Assembly (NCBI GenBank): GCA_030267565.1
Contig: BRXU01000009.1
Span: 37,501-101,500, forward strand
From: Pleodorina starrii
Taxonomy: Eukaryota; Chlorophyta; Chlorophyceae; Chlamydomonadales; Volvocaceae
DNA length: 64,000 nucleotides
Direction of reading: 5' to 3'
How positions within the stretch are numbered: the stretch's first letter is position 1; every line of letters starts with the position of its first letter. The translations under genes and the position numbers were made by a program. The notes beneath the pieces were generated by a model. The model saw nothing but the letters and a program-made list of their open reading frames with translations. It had not been told where the DNA came from and did no database searches. Positions 1 through 11,310 of the stretch are shown here, piece after piece.

Positions 1-976
1 GAGAGAGAGATGCTGCGGAGGGCAGGGTATTTGGGTTTAGGGGGAGGGGGCAGGGGTTGGGTCGGTGGGTGGGCGCGAAGGGGGATGAGAAGAGGGCTGG
101 TGGGGAGGAGAGGGGGCGGAGGGGTGGGGCGGAGGGGAAGGGAAGTGGCAGTGGCAGTGGCAGTGGCAGTGGAAGGGAAGTGGCAGTGGAAGGGGAAGTG
201 GCAGTGGAAGGGGAAGGCGAAGTGGAAGGGGTTCGGGGACAGCTGCTGCGTCTGCGGCTGTGTCACTCTTCCAAAGCAACCCACATTGCAAGGCCAACCC
301 ACATTGCAAGCCCAACCCACCTTGCATTGCACGATCGACGCGCCGAGGAAGCCGCGAGGTCCAGCAAGGCTCGACCTTCCTGCACGTCGTTTAGGCAAGC
401 AAGCAAGCAAGCAAGAAAGAAAGTCAGCAAGCCAGCCAGCCAGCCAGTCAGTCAGCAAGCAAGCCGTGTGCAGCATCACCTCGCGAGATGCCCGGAGCCC
501 AGCCCGCAATTCCGCAATTCCTGACAACAGCTCCTACCTACCTACTGATCAAGAGAAGAAGATCACTACGGAAAAGGCCCAGCTCAAGCAGAGGTGGACG
601 CAGCGGAGAGTCGAGGTTGCCGTCAGTCATTGAAACTTACGGTACCAAACTAAACCTCGCTAAGTATTGTTACTATCAAGAAAGAAAGGTAATAACAGAA
701 GTTGTAATATTATTGTCGTATTAAAGCGTTTCTGCACAGTCCAAAAGTTTGCTCACCCCTCCGCAGTACGGCGCACCACCAGAAAAACGACCTCGCGAGC
801 CCGGACCCATCCCGAGCCCTCAAACAAATTATTGCCGTGAGGCCCACACAGGACCAAAATTTGCGCAAATTTTACCATAAAATCCAGGATATCACAATTC
901 ATATGTCCAAAATTAATCCGCGTGCTGTGCACAAGCCTGGCTGCCAGCAAAATGTTAAGATGCCAATCAAGGGCCG
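1..976. other. Simple-sequence-rich DNA, no gene supported
   Basis: No recognisable gene lies here. The stretch holds a GTGGCA-type hexamer repeat (about 143-217), an imperfect repeat of about 18 bp around CCCACATTGCAAG (about 286-335), and GCAA, AGCC and AGTC short repeats (about 393-460). The open frames that cross it translate to biased Arg/Gly/Gln/Ser sequence, overlap on both strands, and match no family I know. A TGTAA motif at 703-707 could be a polyadenylation signal of the kind used by chlorophycean algae, so the end of an upstream gene is possible. That is a weak inference. The duplicated copy at the right end of the window does not extend into this stretch. Confidence 0.5.
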
Positions 977-1408
977 TGCACACCCAGGCGTGCCCACGCC
1001 AGATCTCACCAGGCGCCACGTTTCAGCCCGAGACCCCGCTGGAGGACACCTTCAGCATGACTAGGCGCACATTTTAAATGGGGTGTTGGCGGCCTGGCAC
1101 CCTGCCCCAGGGCCGTTCCGTGCCTGTCCTACCCCAGATCTTTTGGACGTAGTATTCCTTTTGCGCATCTGCTTCGGCAGAGTTATTATGAATAGCTTGA
1201 AAAAAATTATGGCCGGGTGGGTTTCTGCTATGGTGTCGTTTTTTTTGTGGGTTGGGTCGTTGCGCCCCGCTGGCTGGGCGGCGGCCTCGCGCGCCCAGCC
1301 AGTCCAACGGCTTAGTCAACCGCCCGCCCTGCCCTGCCCCTGCCCAAAACATTCTCTCGACCGGCACAGCACCACCGCTTATCATAATAATAATAGTAGT
1401 AACACATG

Positions 1409-1432
1409 ATATATATATATCTTATACTATAT
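1409..1432 (+). promoter_or_regulatory. AT-rich TATA-like block
   Basis: An alternating AT run (ATATATATATAT) followed by CTTATACTATATA lies about 275-295 bases before the start codon, in otherwise GC-rich DNA. It could be a core promoter element. The distance to the start implies a long 5' UTR if so. The paralogous region before 63969 has only a short, degenerate version (TGATACATCATACTTATTA), which argues against strict conservation. Confidence 0.3.
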
Positions 1433-1546
1433 ATGATTGCTGCTGCTTGCTACTTGGCTGCTTGCTTATTTGACTACTAGATAGCTCGATCGGTAGCTGC
1501 TGCTATCAAACTCGGGCGGCTGCTTTACTTTTGATCGCGCGCGCGG

Positions 1547-1576
<30 letters not shown>
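1547..1576 (+). repeat. (CAT)10 microsatellite in the 5' UTR
   Basis: Ten CAT trinucleotides sit about 130 bases before the HNH start codon. The aligned site in the second copy, near 63857-63869, has only about four ATC repeats, so this tract changed length after the gene duplication. Confidence 0.9.
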
Positions 1577-1577
<1 letters not shown>

Positions 1578-1703
1578 GCGAGAGGGCACGATTTGCTTTT
1601 GTCTCGTGCGTCGCAGACAGGCAGGCAGGCAGGCGGGAAGGCAGCAGCAGCAGAGCAGATACAGTAAAACAGGCGCACATACAGCTTTGCCGCAGAGACA
1701 GAC

Positions 1704-1708
1704 ATGGC

Positions 1709-1746
<38 letters not shown>

Positions 1747-3665
1747 CAAACGACTGCTGCTGGCGCTCCTCCGCCAATTTGCAAACGCCGTCGTCGCAAA
1801 AGCTGCCGCTGCTGCAGCTTGGTTCGCCTGCAGCAGCAGCAGCCGGCCGCTTCCTGCCCAAGCACGCGATTGCCTCGCCGCCCAAAGGGCGCGCTCGCGG
1901 GCGTTCCGGCAACCGCTGCCGGCGGCACCGTGATGATGGTGGTGACCACCGCGGCCAGCAGCAGCACCCTCCCCGCAGCAGCATCCCCATCCTCGCGTCG
2001 CCGTCGCAGCAGCCACCTCATCAGCAGCAGCCACCTCATCAGCAGCAGCCACCTCATCATCAGCCTCCGCGGCCGTCCCCGCCGTCGCAGCCGACACCGC
2101 GGCGGGCGGGGTTGACGGCGCTCTCGCCAAGCGGTGTGTCCGGCGCAGCAGTGTGCACCGCTGTCCACTGGCTGCAAGAGCTCCGAGGTGGCCGCTACGG
2201 CCACGAACGCTGCTGCCGCTCCTGCCGCTCCTGCTGCTGCTTCCACCGTAGCCTTCGCCCTTCTCCGCCGACGCCGCACGCCCGCCACGCTGTCGCCCAA
2301 GCGGTGCGCCTGCTGGCGGACATGGGCGCGGCGCTGCCAAGTAAGCGCCGCCGCGTCTCGCTGGACGACGCGCCGTCCTTCCTGCACGCGGCGCTGTGGC
2401 TGGTCAAGGCCACGGGCGGCACCGTCACGCTGGTCGTGGCGGAAAACGCGCTGCTCGTGATGCAGCCGCCCGTCGACGAAGCCGCGCCGCTGCGGTCACC
2501 CTGCCTCGAGCCGCTGGCGCCTGCTGCGGAGGAGAAGGAGGACGAGGAGGAGGACGAGGAGGAGGAGGACGCGGCGGTGGCGGCGGCGGCGGTGGCGACT
2601 GCGACGTCGGCGACTGCGGCGGTGGAGAAGGAGGCGGCGGCGATGTCGGCGACTGCGACGGCGACGCCGGCGACTACTGCGACGTCGACGGCGGGCAGGC
2701 TGCGCACTGCTCCCAGGGCGGCGGCGAGGCGGGCTGCGAAGGTCATAGCCGATGCAACGGCGGGTGGCCGACGCCCCTGCCACCGCCACCCTCTCAAGCG
2801 CAAGGCGGACGACGTGGTGGAGGCGGCGGCGGCGACGGCGACGGCGATGGAGACGGCGACGGCGACGGAGAAAGAGCAGGACGACGCGGTGCAGCTGCGG
2901 CAGCGTCGGGTGGCGATGGAGTTGGCGGTGAAGGCCGCGCAGCGTGCCGGCCACAGCTACTTTACACCCGCCCGCGTTCCCCGGGCCGAACGCGGTGCTG
3001 ACGTCGTCCTCCGCGGCGGCCACACTGCGCTGCGGGTTAGGCGTGGCGGGGCGGTGCAGGTGGATGCGGAGGGGGCGGCGGAGGCATGGGTGTGGGCGCA
3101 CCGGGCCTCGCTGTGGGCGGTGGGTGGTGCACCCGAGGGGGGCTGTGTGCGCGTGCCGCTTGCGCCCACGGCGGCGGCGGTGGCGGCAGTGGCGGCGGCG
3201 GCGGGTTCGGGCGCTGGTGCTGGTGGCGGGGGTGGTGGCGGCGGGGGTGGTGGCGTCGGCGGGGGTGGTGGCGTCGGCGGGGGTGGTGGCGTCGGCGGGG
3301 GTGGCGTCGGCGGGGGTGGCGGCGGCTGGAAGCATGTGGATGCTCGCGAACACGCAACGACAGCAGCCGCCGAGGGTACGCAGAAGGAAGCCGTAGCCAT
3401 GCACATTTGTGACAACGCACGATGCATCAACCCGCTGCACCTGCGGTGGGGATTTAGGTCGGTTAACGCCGCCCGCTCCACGGCGGCGCACGAGTGGCTG
3501 CTGGAGTGCGCGAGTGTGCCTGCCCGTGAACCCGTCACCTCGCCGGGGCCCGCAGAGTCGGCGTGGCTGCCGGGGCTGGCGGCCCGGCCGCAGCGTGAAG
3601 CCGTTCCGCTTGCTGTGGCCTTTGCGGCACCGCCCCCACCGCGCGCCGTCGAGCTGGGCGATTAA
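1704..3665 (+). CDS. HNH endonuclease-domain protein with low-complexity expansions
   Basis: This 653-residue protein has an HNH-type motif near its C-terminus: H567-I-C569, C574, N576-P577, H579-L580, G583. This pattern (H.C....C.NP.HL..G) is the metal-binding core of HNH homing and phage-type endonucleases. An upstream block at about 461-480 (W.WAHR.SLW...APEGG) matches the usual N-terminal half of that fold. About 85 residues rich in Ala, Gly and Val separate the two halves. The N-terminus has 12 Gln followed by Ser/Pro/Gln-rich sequence. A basic run at 212-218 (PSKRRRV) and another near 363 (PLKRK) could be nuclear localisation signals, and an acidic Glu/Asp run lies near 277-292. The start is supported by the second copy at 63969, which begins M-x-Q(n)-TNDC in the same frame. 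It is probably a nuclear DNA-binding or homing-type nuclease. Activity is uncertain. No intron is needed to keep the frame open. Confidence 0.75.
1710..1745 (+). repeat. (CAG)12 tract coding for polyglutamine
   Basis: Twelve CAG codons follow ATG-GCG. The second gene copy has three CAG codons at the same place, so the tract varies in length in whole codons and the frame is kept. Confidence 0.9.
2007..2057 (+). repeat. 18-bp coding repeat (Gln/Pro/His)
   Basis: About three copies of an 18-bp unit (CAGCAGCAGCCACCTCAT; the first lacks one CAG) encode QQQPPH-type repeats in the N-terminal part of the HNH protein. Confidence 0.85.
3222..3327 (+). repeat. Gly/Val-rich coding minisatellite inside the HNH domain
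   Basis: Imperfect 18-bp units (GGCGGGGGTGGTGGCGTC) encode GGGGGV repeats. They lie between the two conserved halves of the HNH fold and account for much of the insertion that separates them. All units are multiples of three, so the frame is kept. Confidence 0.85.
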
Positions 3666-3666
3666 C

Positions 3667-3982
3667 TGTGCGTGTTTGTGTGATTGTGCGTGTTTGTGCG
3701 ATTGTGCGTGTTTGCGCGTGTGTGTTTGGTGCAGTTGGGGGCACACGATATGGGTGGGGCAAGGTGGGGGTACATGGGTGCACGCAGTGCCACACACACA
3801 CACATCCCCCACTGCCCCGGCTGTTTGGGGGGCTCGGCGACCGGTCAATGCGGGCCGGCGCCCGCGCGCCGCGGTTATTCGGGGTGCTACACAAGTGGAG
3901 AGGGTGGTAGGGCGGCGTGCGGTGCGGTGTGGGGCGCGGAAGGCGCAGAACCGTGGCCGAAACCCCCCGCAATGAGTACTCC
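3667..3982. other. 3' flank of the HNH gene, with a short TG-rich minisatellite
   Basis: Nearly three copies of an 18-bp TG-rich unit (TGTGCGTGTTTGTGCGAT) lie at 3667-3720, just after the TAA stop. A short CA run follows near 3791-3804, then GC-rich unique sequence with no supportable gene. No clear polyadenylation signal is seen before the telomere-like tract begins. Confidence 0.6.
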
Positions 3983-4023
3983 CAAAAACCCTAAAACCCT
4001 AAAACCCTAAAAACCCTAAACCC
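3983..4023 (+). repeat. Interstitial telomere-like tract (CCCTAAAA/CCCTAAA)
   Basis: Four to five units of CCCTAAA with three to five A residues run uninterrupted into the first satellite. The complement is TTTTAGGG/TTTAGGG, the telomere repeat of chlorophycean algae and plants. The C-rich strand reads left to right, the polarity expected at a left chromosome end whose interior lies to the right. Here about 4 kb with a gene lies on the 'outer' side instead. The tract is therefore internal, from a fusion, telomere capture or repeat seeding, or possibly from a misjoin in the assembly. Confidence 0.85.
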
Positions 4024-7000
4024 AGCCCCGTAGACCCAAGACCCACAGTCCAGCCCCGTAGACCCACAGTCCAGCCCCGTAGTCCCACGGTCCAGCCCCG
4101 TAGCCCCAAAGTCCAGCCCCGTAGACCCACGGTCCAGCCCCGTAGACCCACAGTCCAGCCCCGTAGACCCACAGTCCAGCCCCGTAGACCCACAGTCCAG
4201 CCCCGTAGACCCACAGTCAAGCCCCGTAGACCCACGGTTCAGCCCCGTAGCCCCACAGTCCAGCCCCGTAGACCCACGGTCCAGCCCCGTAGACCCACAG
4301 TCCAGCCCCGTAGACCCACAGTCAAGCCCCGTAGACGCACAGCCCAGTCCCGTAGACCCACGGTCCAGCCCCGTAGACCCACAGTCCAGCCCCGTAGACC
4401 CACAGTCCAGCCCCGTAGACCCACAGTCCAGCCCCGTAGACCCACAGTCCAGCCCCGTAGACCCACAGTCCAGCCCCGTAGGCCCACAGTCCAGCCCCGT
4501 AGACCCACAGTCCAGCCCCGTAGACCCACAGTCCAGCCCCGTAGACCCACAGTCCAGCCCCGTAGACCCACAGTCCAGCCCCGTAGACCCACAGTCCAGC
4601 CCCGTAGACCCACAGTCCAGCCCCGTAGACCCACAGTCCAGCCCCGTAGACCCACAGTCCAGCCCCGTAGACCCACAGTCCAGCCCCGTAGACCCACGAT
4701 CCAGCCCCGTAGACCCACAGTCCAGCCCCGTAGACCCACAGTCCAGCCCCGTAGACCCATGGTCCAGCCCCGTAGACCCACGGTCCAGCCCCGTAGACCC
4801 ACAGTCCAGCCCCGTAGACCCACAGTCCAGCCCCGTAGACCCACAGTCCAGCCCCGTAGACCCACAGTCCAGCCCCGTAGACCCACAGTCCAGCCCCGTA
4901 GGCCCACAGTCCAGCCCCGTAGACCCACAGTCCAGCCCCGTAGACCCACAGTCCAGCCCCGTAGACCCACAGTCCAGCCCCGTAGACCCACAGTCCAGCC
5001 CCGTAGACCCACGGCCCAGCCCTGTAGACCCACAGTCCAGCCCCGTAGACCCACAGTCCAGCCCCGTAGACCCACAGTCCAGCCCCGTAGACCCACAGTC
5101 CAGCCCCGTAGACCCACAGTCCAGCCCCGTAGACCCACAGTCCAGCCCCGTAGACCCACGGTCCAGCCCCGTAGCCCCACAGTCCAGCCCCGTAGACCCA
5201 CGGTCCAGCCCCGTAGACCCACAGTCCAGCCCCGTAGACCCACGGTCCAGCCCCGTAGACCCACGGTCCAGCCCCGTAGCCCCACAGTCCAGCCCCGTAG
5301 ACCCACGGTCCAGCCCCGTAGACCCACAGTCCAGCCCCGTAGACCCACAGTCAAGCCCCGTAGACGCACAGCCCAGCCCCGTAGACCCACAGCCCAGCCC
5401 CGTAGACCCACAGTCCAGCCCCGTAGACCCACAGTCCAGCCCCGTAGACCCACAGTCCAGCCCCGTAGACCCACAGTCCAGCCCCGTAGACCCACAGTCC
5501 CCACAGTCCAGCCCCGTAGACCCACAGTCCAGCCCCGTAGACCCACAGTCCAGTCCCGTAGACCCACGGTCCAGCCCCGTAGACCCACAGTCCAGCCCCG
5601 TAGACCCACAGTCCAGCCCCGTAGACCCACAGTCCAGCCCCGTAGACCCACAGTCCAGCCCCGTAGACCCACAGTCCAGCCCCGTAGGCCCACAGTCCAG
5701 CCCCGTAGACCCACAGTCCAGCCCCGTAGACCCACAGTCCAGCCCCGTAGACCCACAGTCCAGCCCCGTAGACCCACAGTCCAGCCCCGTAGACCCACGG
5801 TCCAGCCCCGTAGACCCACAGTCCAGCCCCGTAGACCCACAGTCCAGCCCCGTAGACCCACAGTCCAGCCCCGTAGACCCACAGTCCAGCCCCGTAGACC
5901 CACAGTCCAGCCCCGTAGACCCACAGTCCAGCCCCGTAGACCCACGGTCCAGCCCCGTAGACCCACAGTCCAGCCCCGTAGACCCACGGTCCAGCCCCGT
6001 AGACCCACAGTCCAGCCCCGTAGACCCACGGTCCAGCCCCGTAGACCCACGGTCCAGCCCCGTAGACCCACTGTCCAGCCCCGTAGACCCACGGTCCAGC
6101 CCCGTAGACCCACAGTCCAGCCCCGTAGACCCACAGTCCAGCCCCGTAGACCCACAGTCCAGCCCCGTAGACCCACAGTCCAGCCCCGTAGACCCACAGT
6201 CCAGCCCCGTAGACCCACAGTCCAGCCCCGTAGACCCACAGTCCAGCCCCGTAGACCCACAGTCCAGCCCCGTAGACCCACAGTCCAGCCCCGTAGACCC
6301 ACAGTCCAGCCCCGTAGACCCACGGTCCAGCCCCGTAGACCCACAGTCCAGCCCCGTAGACCCACAGTCCAGCCCCGTAGACCCACAGTCCAGCCCCGTA
6401 GACCCACAGTCCAGCCCCGTAGACCCACAGTCCAGCCCCGTAGACCCACAGTCCAGCCCCGTAGACCCACAGTCCAGCCCCGTAGACCCACAGTCCAGCC
6501 CCGTAGACCCACAGTCCAGCCCCGTAGACCCCGGTCCAGCCCCGTAGACCCCGGTCCAGCCCCGTAGACCCACAGTCCAGCCCCGTAGACCCACAGTCCA
6601 GCCCCGTAGACCCACAGTCCAGCCCCGTAGACCCACAGTCCAGCCCCGTAGACCCACAGTCCAGCCCCGTAGACCCACAGTCCAGCCCCGTAGACCCACA
6701 GTCCAGCCCCGTAGACCCACAGTCCAGCCCCGTAGACCCACAGTCCAGCCCCGTAGACCCACAGTCCAGCCCCGTAGACCCACAGTCCAGCCCCGTAGAC
6801 CCACAGTCCAGCCCCGTAGACCCACAGTCCAGCCCCGTAGACCCACAGTCCAGCCCCGTAGACCCACAGTCCAGCCCCGTAGACCCACAGTCCAGCCCCG
6901 TAGACCCACAGTCCAGCCCCGTAGACCCACAGTCCAGCCCCGTAGACCCACAGTCCAGCCCCGTAGACCCACAGTCCAGCCCCGTAGACCCACAGTCCAG

Positions 7001-10000
7001 CCCCGTAGACCCACAGTCCAGCCCCGTAGACCCACAGTCCAGCCCCGTAGACCCACAGTCCAGCCCCGTAGACCCACAGTCCAGCCCCGTAGACCCACAG
7101 TCCAGCCCCGTAGACCCACAGTCCAGCCCCGTAGACCCACAGTCCAGCCCCGTAGACCCACAGTCCAGCCCCGTAGACCCACAGTCCAGCCCCGTAGACC
7201 CACAGTCCAGCCCCGTAGACCCACAGTCCAGCCCCGTAGACCCACAGTCCAGCCCCGTAGACCCACAGTCCAGCCCCGTAGACCCACAGTCCAGCCCCGT
7301 AGACCCACAGTCCAGCCCCGTAGACCCACAGTCCAGCCCCGTAGACCCACAGTCCAGCCCCGTAGACCCACAGTCCAGCCCCGTAGACCCACAGTCCAGC
7401 CCCGTAGACCCACAGTCCAGCCCCGTAGACCCACAGTCCAGCCCCGTAGACCCACAGTCCAGCCCCGTAGACCCACAGTCCAGCCCCGTAGACCCACAGT
7501 CCAGCCCCGTAGACCCACAGTCCAGCCCCGTAGACCCACAGTCCAGCCCCGTAGACCCACAGTCCAGCCCCGTAGACCCACAGTCCAGCCCCGTAGACCC
7601 ACAGTCCAGCCCCGTAGACCCACAGTCCAGCCCCGTAGACCCACAGTCCAGCCCCGTAGACCCACAGTCCAGCCCCGTAGACCCACAGTCCAGCCCCGTA
7701 GACCCACAGTCCAGCCCCGTAGACCCACAGTCCAGCCCCGTAGACCCACAGTCCAGCCCCGTAGACCCACAGTCCAGCCCCGTAGACCCACAGTCCAGCC
7801 CCGTAGACCCACAGTCCAGCCCCGTAGACCCACAGTCCAGCCCCGTAGACCCACAGTCCAGCCCCGTAGACCCACAGTCCAGCCCCGTAGACCCACAGTC
7901 CAGCCCCGTAGACCCACAGTCCAGCCCCGTAGACCCACGGTCCAGCCCCGTAGACCCACAGTCCAGCCCCGTAGACCCACAGTCCAGCCCCGTAGACCCA
8001 CAGTCCAGCCCCGTAGACCCACAGTCCAGCCCCGTAGACCCACAGTCCAGCCCCGTAGACCCACAGTCCAGCCCCGTAGACCCACAGTCCAGCCCCGTAG
8101 ACCCACAGTCCAGCCCCGTAGACCCACAGTCCAGCCCCGTAGACCCACAGTCCAGCCCCGTAGACCCACAGTCCAGCCCCGTAGACCCACAGTCCAGCCC
8201 CGTAGACCCACAGTCCAGCCCCGTAGACCCACAGTCCAGCCCCGTAGACCCACAGTCCAGCCCCGTAGACCCACAGTCCAGCCCCGTAGACCCACAGTCC
8301 AGCCCCGTAGACCCACAGTCCAGCCCCGTAGACCCACAGTCCAGCCCCGTAGACCCACAGTCCAGCCCCGTAGACCCACAGTCCAGCCCCGTAGACCCAC
8401 AGTCCAGCCCCGTAGACCCACAGTCCAGCCCCGTAGACCCACAGTCCAGCCCCGTAGACCCACAGTCCAGCCCCGTAGACCCACAGTCCAGCCCCGTAGA
8501 CCCACAGTCCAGCCCCGTAGACCCACAGTCCAGCCCCGTAGACCCACAGTCCAGCCCCGTAGACCCACAGTCCAGCCCCGTAGACCCACAGTCCAGCCCC
8601 GTAGACCCACAGTCCAGCCCCGTAGACCCACAGTCCAGCCCCGTAGACCCACAGTCCAGCCCCGTAGACCCACAGTCCAGCCCCGTAGACCCACAGTCCA
8701 GCCCCGTAGACCCACAGTCCAGCCCCGTAGACCCACAGTCCAGCCCCGTAGACCCACAGTCCAGCCCCGTAGACCCACAGTCCAGCCCCGTAGACCCACA
8801 GTCCAGCCCCGTAGACCCACAGTCCAGCCCCGTAGACCCACAGTCCAGCCCCGTAGACCCACAGTCCAGCCCCGTAGACCCACAGTCCAGCCCCGTAGAC
8901 CCACAGTCCAGCCCCGTAGACCCACAGTCCAGCCCCGTAGACCCACAGTCCAGCCCCGTAGACCCACAGTCCAGCCCCGTAGACCCACAGTCCAGCCCCG
9001 TAGACCCACAGTCCAGCCCCGTAGACCCACAGTCCAGCCCCGTAGACCCACAGTCCAGCCCCGTAGACCCACAGTCCAGCCCCGTAGACCCACAGTCCAG
9101 CCCCGTAGACCCACAGTCCAGCCCCGTAGACCCACAGTCCAGCCCCGTAGACCCACAGTCCAGCCCCGTAGACCCACAGTCCAGCCCCGTAGACCCACAG
9201 TCCAGCCCCGTAGACCCACAGTCCAGCCCCGTAGACCCACAGTCCAGCCCCGTAGACCCACAGTCCAGCCCCGTAGACCCACAGTCCAGCCCCGTAGACC
9301 CACAGTCCAGCCCCGTAGACCCACAGTCCAGCCCCGTAGACCCACAGTCCAGCCCCGTAGACCCACAGTCCAGCCCCGTAGACCCACAGTCCAGCCCCGT
9401 AGACCCACAGTCCAGCCCCGTAGACCCACAGTCCAGCCCCGTAGACCCACAGTCCAGCCCCGTAGACCCACAGTCCAGCCCCGTAGACCCACAGTCCAGC
9501 CCCGTAGACCCACAGTCCAGCCCCGTAGACCCACAGTCCAGCCCCGTAGACCCACAGTCCAGCCCCGTAGACCCACAGTCCAGCCCCGTAGACCCACAGT
9601 CCAGCCCCGTAGACCCACAGTCCAGCCCCGTAGACCCACAGTCCAGCCCCGTAGACCCACAGTCCAGCCCCGTAGACCCACAGTCCAGCCCCGTAGACCC
9701 ACAGTCCAGCCCCGTAGACCCACAGTCCAGCCCCGTAGACCCACAGTCCAGCCCCGTAGACCCACAGTCCAGCCCCGTAGACCCACAGTCCAGCCCCGTA
9801 GACCCACAGTCCAGCCCCGTAGACCCACAGTCCAGCCCCGTAGACCCACAGTCCAGCCCCGTAGACCCACAGTCCAGCCCCGTAGACCCACAGTCCAGCC
9901 CCGTAGACCCACAGTCCAGCCCCGTAGACCCACAGTCCAGCCCCGTAGACCCACAGTCCAGCCCCGTAGACCCACAGTCCAGCCCCGTAGACCCACAGTC

Positions 10001-11310
10001 CAGCCCCGTAGACCCACAGTCCAGCCCCGTAGACCCACAGTCCAGCCCCGTAGACCCACAGTCCAGCCCCGTAGACCCACAGTCCAGCCCCGTAGACCCA
10101 CAGTCCAGCCCCGTAGACCCACAGTCCAGCCCCGTAGACCCACAGTCCAGCCCCGTAGACCCACAGTCCAGCCCCGTAGACCCACAGTCCAGCCCCGTAG
10201 ACCCACAGTCCAGCCCCGTAGACCCACGTCCAGCCCCGTAGACCCACAGTCCAGCCCCGTAGACCCACAGTCCAGCCCCGTAGACCCACAGTCCAGCCCC
10301 GTAGACCCACAGTCCAGCCCCGTAGACCCACAGTCCAGCCCCGTAGACCCACAGTCCAGCCCCGTAGACCCACAGTCCAGCCCCGTAGACCCACAGTCCA
10401 GCCCCGTAGACCCACAGTCCAGCCCCGTAGACCCACAGTCCAGCCCCGTAGACCCACAGTCCAGCCCCGTAGACCCACAGTCCAGCCCCGTAGACCCAAG
10501 GTCCAGCCCCGTAGACCCACAGTCCAGCCCCGTAGACCCACAGTCCAGCCCCGTAGACCCACAGTCCAGCCCCGTAGACCCACAGTCCAGCCCCGTAGAC
10601 CCACAGTCCAGCCCCGTAGACCCACAGTCCAGCCCGTAGACCCACAGTCCAGCCCCGTAGACCCACAGTCCAGCCCCGTAGACCCACTGTCCAGCCCCGT
10701 AGACCCACAGTCCAGCCCCGTAGACCCACAGTCCAGCCCCGTAGACCCACAGTCCAGCCCCGTAGACCCACAGTCCAGCCCCGTAGACCCACAGTCCAGC
10801 CCCGTAGACCCACAGTCCAGCCCCGTAGACCCACAGTCCAGCCCCGTAGACCCACAGTCCAGCCCCGTAGACCCACAGTCCAGCCCCGTAGACCCACAGT
10901 CCAGCCCCGTAGACCCACAGTCCAGCCCCGTAGACCCACAGTCCAGCCCCGTAGACCCACAGTCCAGCCCCGTAGACCCACAGTCCAGCCCCGTAGACCC
11001 ACAGTCCAGCCCCGTAGACCCACAGTCCAGCCCCGTAGACCCACAGTCCAGCCCCGTAGACCCACAGTCCAGCCCCGTAGACCCACAGTCCAGCCCCGTA
11101 GACCCACAGTCCAGCCCCGTAGACCCACAGTCCAGCCCCGTAGACCCACAGTCCAGCCCCGTAGACCCACAGTCCAGCCCCGTAGACCCACAGTCCAGCC
11201 CCGTAGACCCACAGTCCAGCCCCGTAGACCCACAGTCCAGCCCCGTAGACCCACAGTCCAGCCCCGTAGACCCAGAGTCCAGCCCCGTAGACCCACAGTC
11301 CAGCCCCGTA
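4019..11310. repeat. 21-bp satellite array (about 347 units)
   Basis: Head-to-tail units read GTAGACCCACAG then TCCAGCCCC (21 bp). Because 21 is a multiple of three and the unit is mostly stop-free, frames stay open, giving PTVQPRR repeats on plus and GSTGLDC, GLRGWTV or VYGAGLW repeats on minus. None looks like a real protein. The left edge (4019-6540) has many variants (ACGG for ACAG, GCCCC for GACCC). The core from about 6560 to 10220 is almost perfectly uniform, with one obvious variant near 7938. Two shortened units (GACCCCGG) sit near 6530-6560 and indels occur near 10228 and 10632. A variant pair recurs 1,029 bp apart (4321 and 5350), exactly 49 units, showing a higher-order repeat at the edge. 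Confidence 0.97.

Larger units (their letters stand above)
977..1703 (+). promoter_or_regulatory. Upstream region of HNH gene, copy 1 (duplicated at 63309-63968)
   Basis: This stretch aligns along its whole length with 63309-63968. Long shared blocks include the area after CACCAGGCGCCACGTTTCAG, the area around CTTTTGGACGTA, and the last 60 bases before the start codon. Differences are spread over all three codon positions and include many indels, so the conservation looks like duplicated non-coding DNA rather than a hidden exon. Copy 1 has an 11-bp inverted repeat at 1270-1280/1292-1302 (CTGGCTGGGCG and its complement) that is reduced in copy 2. The region probably holds the promoter and 5' UTR of the gene at 1704. 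Confidence 0.7.

Noticed and set aside
10..633. 207-codon open frame at the left edge
   Set aside because: It is built from simple repeats, overlaps other open frames on both strands, and resembles no known family.
1270..1302. 11-bp hairpin upstream of the HNH gene as a terminator or regulatory stem
   Set aside because: The second gene copy lacks most of it, so it is not conserved. It is more likely a local duplication or inversion in GC-rich DNA.
1083..1409. Small conserved protein (CPTPDLLDV...GWVSAM...FLWVGSLR), also open at 63401-63727
   Set aside because: Both copies are open in this frame, but most differences change the amino acid, the frames diverge after the SLR segment, and an antisense frame is equally conserved. 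This fits duplicated non-coding upstream DNA.
3983..4023. True chromosome end inside the window
   Set aside because: The tract is only about 40 bp, and a gene lies on the side that would be beyond the telomere.
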